Below are positions 57,459 through 60,330 of a DNA stretch of 60,330 nucleotides, one piece after another. Position numbers and translations under genes: made by a program. Position 1 is the stretch's first letter, and the number at the start of each line of letters is the position of its first letter. Below the pieces are notes generated by a model. The model had not been told where the DNA came from. It worked only from the letters and a program-made list of their open reading frames with translations, and did not search any database. Origin of the DNA: an uncultured Verrucomicrobiota bacterium (GTDB lineage: Bacteria > Verrucomicrobiota > Verrucomicrobiia > Limisphaerales > CAIYYI01). Location: NCBI GenBank assembly GCA_903930345.1, contig CAIYYI010000518.1:1-60330 (forward strand), given 5' to 3'.

Positions 57459-58340
57459 ATGCATCCCACCCTGGTAAAAATGCTCGCCCACGGCCCCCTG
57501 CTCACCGACGGAGCCTGGGGCACCCAACTCCAAGCCCGCGGCCTGGCCCCCGGTGATTTCCCGGACGCCTGGAACCTGACGCACCCGGAAAAGGTGGCGG
57601 AGGTGGCCGCCGCGTATGTGAACGCCGGCAGCCAGGTCATTCTGACCAACACCTTTGGCTCCAACCGGATTCGCCTGCTCGAAAACGAGGCGCTCGTCCC
57701 CCTGGCAGCGGATATGAACCGCGAGGGCGTTCGCATTTCCCGGGCGGCGGCGGCCGGCCGGGCCTATGTCTTCGCCTCGCTCGGCCCCAGCGGCAAGATG
57801 ATCATGTCCGACGAGGTGACCCCGGACGAACTGACGGCTGCTTTCACGGAGCAGGCGTTCGCCATGGCCGAAGCCGGGGCCGACGCCATCGTCATTGAAA
57901 CCATGTCCGATCCGGCGGAAGCCGTGCTGGCCATCCAGGCGGCCAAGCCGACCGGCCTGCCAATTGTGGCCTGCATGGTGTTTGACTCCGGCAAAAACAA
58001 GGACCGCACAATGATGGGCACCACCCCGGAACAGGCGGCGCAAATCCTGGCCGAGGCGGGGGCCGATGTCATTGGGGCCAACTGCGGCCAGGGGATTGAG
58101 GCCTTTGTGCCCCTCTGCCAGCGACTGCGCGCAGCCACCCAGTTGCCGCTGTGGATCAAACCCAACGCCGGGCTACCGGAATTCGTGGATGGCCGGATGG
58201 TTTACCGCGTCTCGCCGGAGGCCTTCGCCGCCCAAGCCGCTCAAGTGCTGGCGGCGGGTGCCAGTTTCCTGGGCGGTTGCTGTGGCAGCAGCCCCGACTT
58301 TATCCGGGCGTTGCATACGATGATGCAAGCCCGGGCCTGA
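57459..58340 (+). CDS. Homocysteine S-methyltransferase family protein
   Basis: This 293-residue TIM-barrel enzyme has the zinc-thiolate site GANCG (Cys209) and GGCCG (Cys274-Cys275), plus the opening LLTDGAWGTQLQARG and TNTFGSNR. It should methylate homocysteine or a related thiol, taking the methyl group from the corrinoid protein encoded upstream or from a small donor. The start at 57459 is the first ATG consistent with the family; a frame from 57423 reads through the terminator stem. Confidence 0.92.
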   Translation: MHPTLVKMLAHGPLLTDGAWGTQLQARGLAPGDFPDAWNLTHPEKVAEVAAAYVNAGSQVILTNTFGSNRIRLLENEALVPLAADMNREGVRISRAAAAGRAYVFASLGPSGKMIMSDEVTPDELTAAFTEQAFAMAEAGADAIVIETMSDPAEAVLAIQAAKPTGLPIVACMVFDSGKNKDRTMMGTTPEQAAQILAEAGADVIGANCGQGIEAFVPLCQRLRAATQLPLWIKPNAGLPEFVDGRMVYRVSPEAFAAQAAQVLAAGASFLGGCCGSSPDFIRALHTMMQARA

Positions 58341-58382
58341 TCCAGCGCGGCCCAGAGCAGCGCCGTTGCCAGTTTCCCAAGC

Positions 58383-58424
58383 AAAAACGCCCCCACGAAT
58401 CATTCGCGGAGGCGTTTTTGTTTT
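58383..58424. terminator. Bidirectional terminator
   Basis: AAAAACGCC (58383-58391) pairs with GGCGTTTTT (58411-58419), with an inner CGAAT/ATTCG stem. T-runs on both strands serve the convergent methyltransferase and isomerase genes. Confidence 0.85.
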
Positions 58425-58446
58425 CAGGTGAAAACCCTGGCAGGAA

Positions 58447-59313
58447 TCACCAGGTGACTTCTTCCAGGTAACGCAAAGTCACCGGCACCTGCTCTAGGAC
58501 GCGGGGGGACTCATCCTCGATGAAGTACCACTTCACGCCGGCCTTGTGCGCGGCACCCAGCAGGGAGCGAAAGTCGATTTGCCCCTGGCCGAGGGCCACG
58601 TCGTTGGCCGGGTCGGATTTCCCGGTGAGCGCGCCGGTGACCACGCCTTTTTTCATGTCCTTGATGTGCATCAGCTCCCACCGTTTGCCATACTTCTTCA
58701 GCAGTTCCACGGGATCCTGCGCCGGGAAATGGACCCAGAACACATCCATTTCGAACGCCACATATTTTTTCAGGGTGCCCTTCATCATGAGGTCGAGCAA
58801 GGTGCCGTTCTGGTGCGGCTGAAATTCGTAGCCGTGGATGTGGTAGAAGAAGCGGATGCCAAACTCATGCAGATAGACGCCCGCCTTGTTGAAGACGTCG
58901 ATCGCCTCCCGGCATTCCGCCTCGTCAAAGGCGTCCTGGTGGGGGATCCACGCCACCCCGGCATATTTCAGCCCGAGCGCTTTGCACTCCTGCACAATGG
59001 CGGCCAGGTTGGTCTTGAAATGATCATAGGGGAAATGCGCGGCGATGGGGGTGAGCTGATTGGCCAGCAGCACCTGGTGAAACTTTTCCGGCGGCAGGCC
59101 GTAGGTGCCCGCCAGCTCCACGTAACTGATGCCCCACCCGCGCACCTTGGCCACCGTGCCGGGCACGTCCTTTTTGAACTCGTCGCGCAGGCTGTACAAT
59201 TGCACGCCAAGCGGACCCTTGAAGCTCGGTCCCAGGCCGACTTTATTCTCCTTGGCCACGGCGGTGAGCGCCGCGCCACACAGCAGAACCGACAACAAAA
59301 CAGCATGTTTCAT
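58447..59313 (-). CDS. Sec-exported sugar isomerase/epimerase
   Basis: This 288-residue TIM-barrel protein has a Sec signal (MKHAVLLSVLLCGAALTAVA), which fixes the start at 59313. Family segments are GVQLYSLRDEF, GISYVELAGTYG, FYHIHGYEF, AFEMDVFWVHF, LMHIKDMKKG and YFIEDES, with the likely metal ligands Glu, Asp, His and Glu. It matches exported isomerases common in Planctomycetes and Verrucomicrobia. Substrate unknown. Confidence 0.87.
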   Translation of the reverse strand: MKHAVLLSVLLCGAALTAVAKENKVGLGPSFKGPLGVQLYSLRDEFKKDVPGTVAKVRGWGISYVELAGTYGLPPEKFHQVLLANQLTPIAAHFPYDHFKTNLAAIVQECKALGLKYAGVAWIPHQDAFDEAECREAIDVFNKAGVYLHEFGIRFFYHIHGYEFQPHQNGTLLDLMMKGTLKKYVAFEMDVFWVHFPAQDPVELLKKYGKRWELMHIKDMKKGVVTGALTGKSDPANDVALGQGQIDFRSLLGAAHKAGVKWYFIEDESPRVLEQVPVTLRYLEEVTW

Positions 59314-59417
59314 GGACCCCATTAAAGCAAAAGCCGACCGTCCCGCCACCATTATTTTTCAGACCGGACCATTCTGGCCGCTTGCCAGCCAGCACAAAAT
59401 GAGGAACCTTCGGCAGC

Positions 59418-60329
59418 ATGCGCGGAGTTTATGCAATTCTGGCCCTGGCGGGGGGCATGGTGGTGGCCCTGTTCCTTTTGGGCGAACGTTCCACTTCGGT
59501 GACGGTCGCCCCGCTGACGGGAGCGTCCACGAATATCCAGGTCTATCAGGCCAGGGGCGTGGTGCGTGAGTTGATGCCGGATGGCCAGTCGGCCCGCATC
59601 GCCCACGAAGCCATACCGGGTTTCATGGGGGCCATGACCATGGTGCTGGATGTCAAGGACACCAACGAATTGAAACGGGTGGAGCCGGGCGACCTGGTCA
59701 GATTCGAAATGGTCATCACCCCGGAGGATGGCTGGATCCGCAAAGTGGAGCGGTACGGCCACACGAATCTGCCCGGTCCCCCCAAGCCGGAGCAGTTCCG
59801 CAAGGTGCGCAACGTGGACGAACTCGCCGAGGGGGATGCCCTGACCAACTACACGCTGACCAACCAGTTCGGCCGGGCCTTTCAGCTCGCCGATTTCAAG
59901 GGCCAGGCCCTGGCCATCACCTTCATCTTCACCCGCTGCCCCTATCCGGATTTCTGCCCGCGCATGACCGGCAACTTCGCCGCCGCCCAGCAAAAGTTGA
60001 AAACCACCCCCGGTGCCCCCACCAACTGGCATTTCCTCTCCCTTTCCTTTGATGTGGCCCATGACATCCCCCCGGTGCTGCACGCCTACGCCCAGCGACA
60101 GCACTATGACCCGGCCCATTGGACCTTTGCCACCGGAGCATTGATTGACATCGATGCGATCACCGAGCAGTTCGGCCTGTACTTCATTCCCGACGGGGCG
60201 AACTTCAACCACAATGTCCGCACGGCCGTGGTGAACGCCGAAGGAAAGATCAGCAAAATCCTGGTGGGCAACACCTGGAAAAGCGAGGAATTGGTGGCCG
60301 CCATCGAACAGGCCGCCTCCGCGCGTTAA
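59418..60329 (+). CDS. CusF-SCO fusion copper protein
   Basis: This 303-residue protein has an N-terminal membrane anchor (about 4-21), a CusF-like copper domain (about 45-110, His63, Met73 and Met75 in AHEAIPGFMGAMTM) and an SCO1/SenC thioredoxin-fold domain (about 135-300). The SCO Cys pair is spaced CX5C (Cys174, Cys180) where CX3C is standard, with the conserved His265 (FNHN). It may load copper into a cytochrome oxidase or buffer periplasmic copper. The gene ends one base before the window edge, so neighbours are unseen. Confidence 0.88.
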   Translation: MRGVYAILALAGGMVVALFLLGERSTSVTVAPLTGASTNIQVYQARGVVRELMPDGQSARIAHEAIPGFMGAMTMVLDVKDTNELKRVEPGDLVRFEMVITPEDGWIRKVERYGHTNLPGPPKPEQFRKVRNVDELAEGDALTNYTLTNQFGRAFQLADFKGQALAITFIFTRCPYPDFCPRMTGNFAAAQQKLKTTPGAPTNWHFLSLSFDVAHDIPPVLHAYAQRQHYDPAHWTFATGALIDIDAITEQFGLYFIPDGANFNHNVRTAVVNAEGKISKILVGNTWKSEELVAAIEQAASAR

Positions 60330-60330
60330 G

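Overview
The window reads as a GC-rich chromosomal segment of a free-living Verrucomicrobiota bacterium, most likely a subdivision 3 (Pedosphaera/Limisphaerales-like) lineage. The case is cumulative: many Tat- or Sec-exported sugar enzymes (Gfo/Idh/MocA oxidoreductase, TIM-barrel isomerases, DUF1080, GH2), paired sulfatases, a CotH-kinase-like protein, an ECF sigma factor coupled to a FecR-LamG anti-sigma protein, an S46 dipeptidyl-peptidase, and short dispersed palindromic repeats of a kind common in that phylum. This is inferred from gene content; no rRNA or other phylogenetic marker was used.

Layout. 1-5.2 kb: a tyrosine integrase, an exported GH2 glycosidase and a decayed integron-like relic (integrase fragments, an opposed small ORF, an attC-like palindrome). 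5.4-9.3 kb: exported sugar oxidoreductase and isomerase, a Cys-rich membrane peptide, Hsp20 and a ketose-epimerase-like enzyme. 9.3-16.3 kb: a DPP7-type S46 peptidase convergent with an OPT peptide transporter, then CotH and DUF1080 proteins. 16.5-20.6 kb: an orphan VapB-like antitoxin, a 42-residue Lys/Ala-rich protein, a CPBP protease, ComF, AccD and a eukaryotic-type HisA. 20.7-26.8 kb: a MoxR/DUF58/DUF4381/VWA/VWA/TPR (Bat-type) operon whose last gene carries a frameshift in a C7 run. 26.9-29.9 kb: GAPDH and an amt-PII operon. 30.2-38.2 kb: an apparent four-gene operon of ECF sigma factor, FecR-LamG protein and two giant exported paralogues of unknown function. 38.4-41.0 kb: an AbiE toxin-antitoxin pair with a palindromic operator, next to a roughly 0.78 kb stretch bounded by inverted iteron pairs. 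41.0-45.1 kb: a lipoprotein, an AT-richer FkbM methyltransferase, a flavin-binding protein and an aberrant zinc-finger SDR. 45.1-53.3 kb: two sulfatases, an aldo/keto reductase, an exported pyruvyltransferase-fold protein, an OB-fold protein, FolE2 and another exported isomerase. 53.3-60.3 kb: thrS behind an apparent threonine attenuator, a Cys-rich PAS histidine kinase divergent from a corrinoid protein plus homocysteine methyltransferase, a last isomerase and a CusF-SCO fusion.

How the genes fit together. Much of the window serves periplasmic polymer and sugar breakdown (GH2, sulfatases, Gfo/Idh, DUF1080, isomerases) and peptide use (S46 peptidase feeding an OPT transporter). The two observations I rate highest are the thrS leader, a 10-codon peptide with three Thr codons followed by two perfect hairpins and a T-run, and the sigma/anti-sigma operon with tandem exported paralogues that share an internally duplicated module of about 105 residues. 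All functions are read from motifs by eye; no database search was run.
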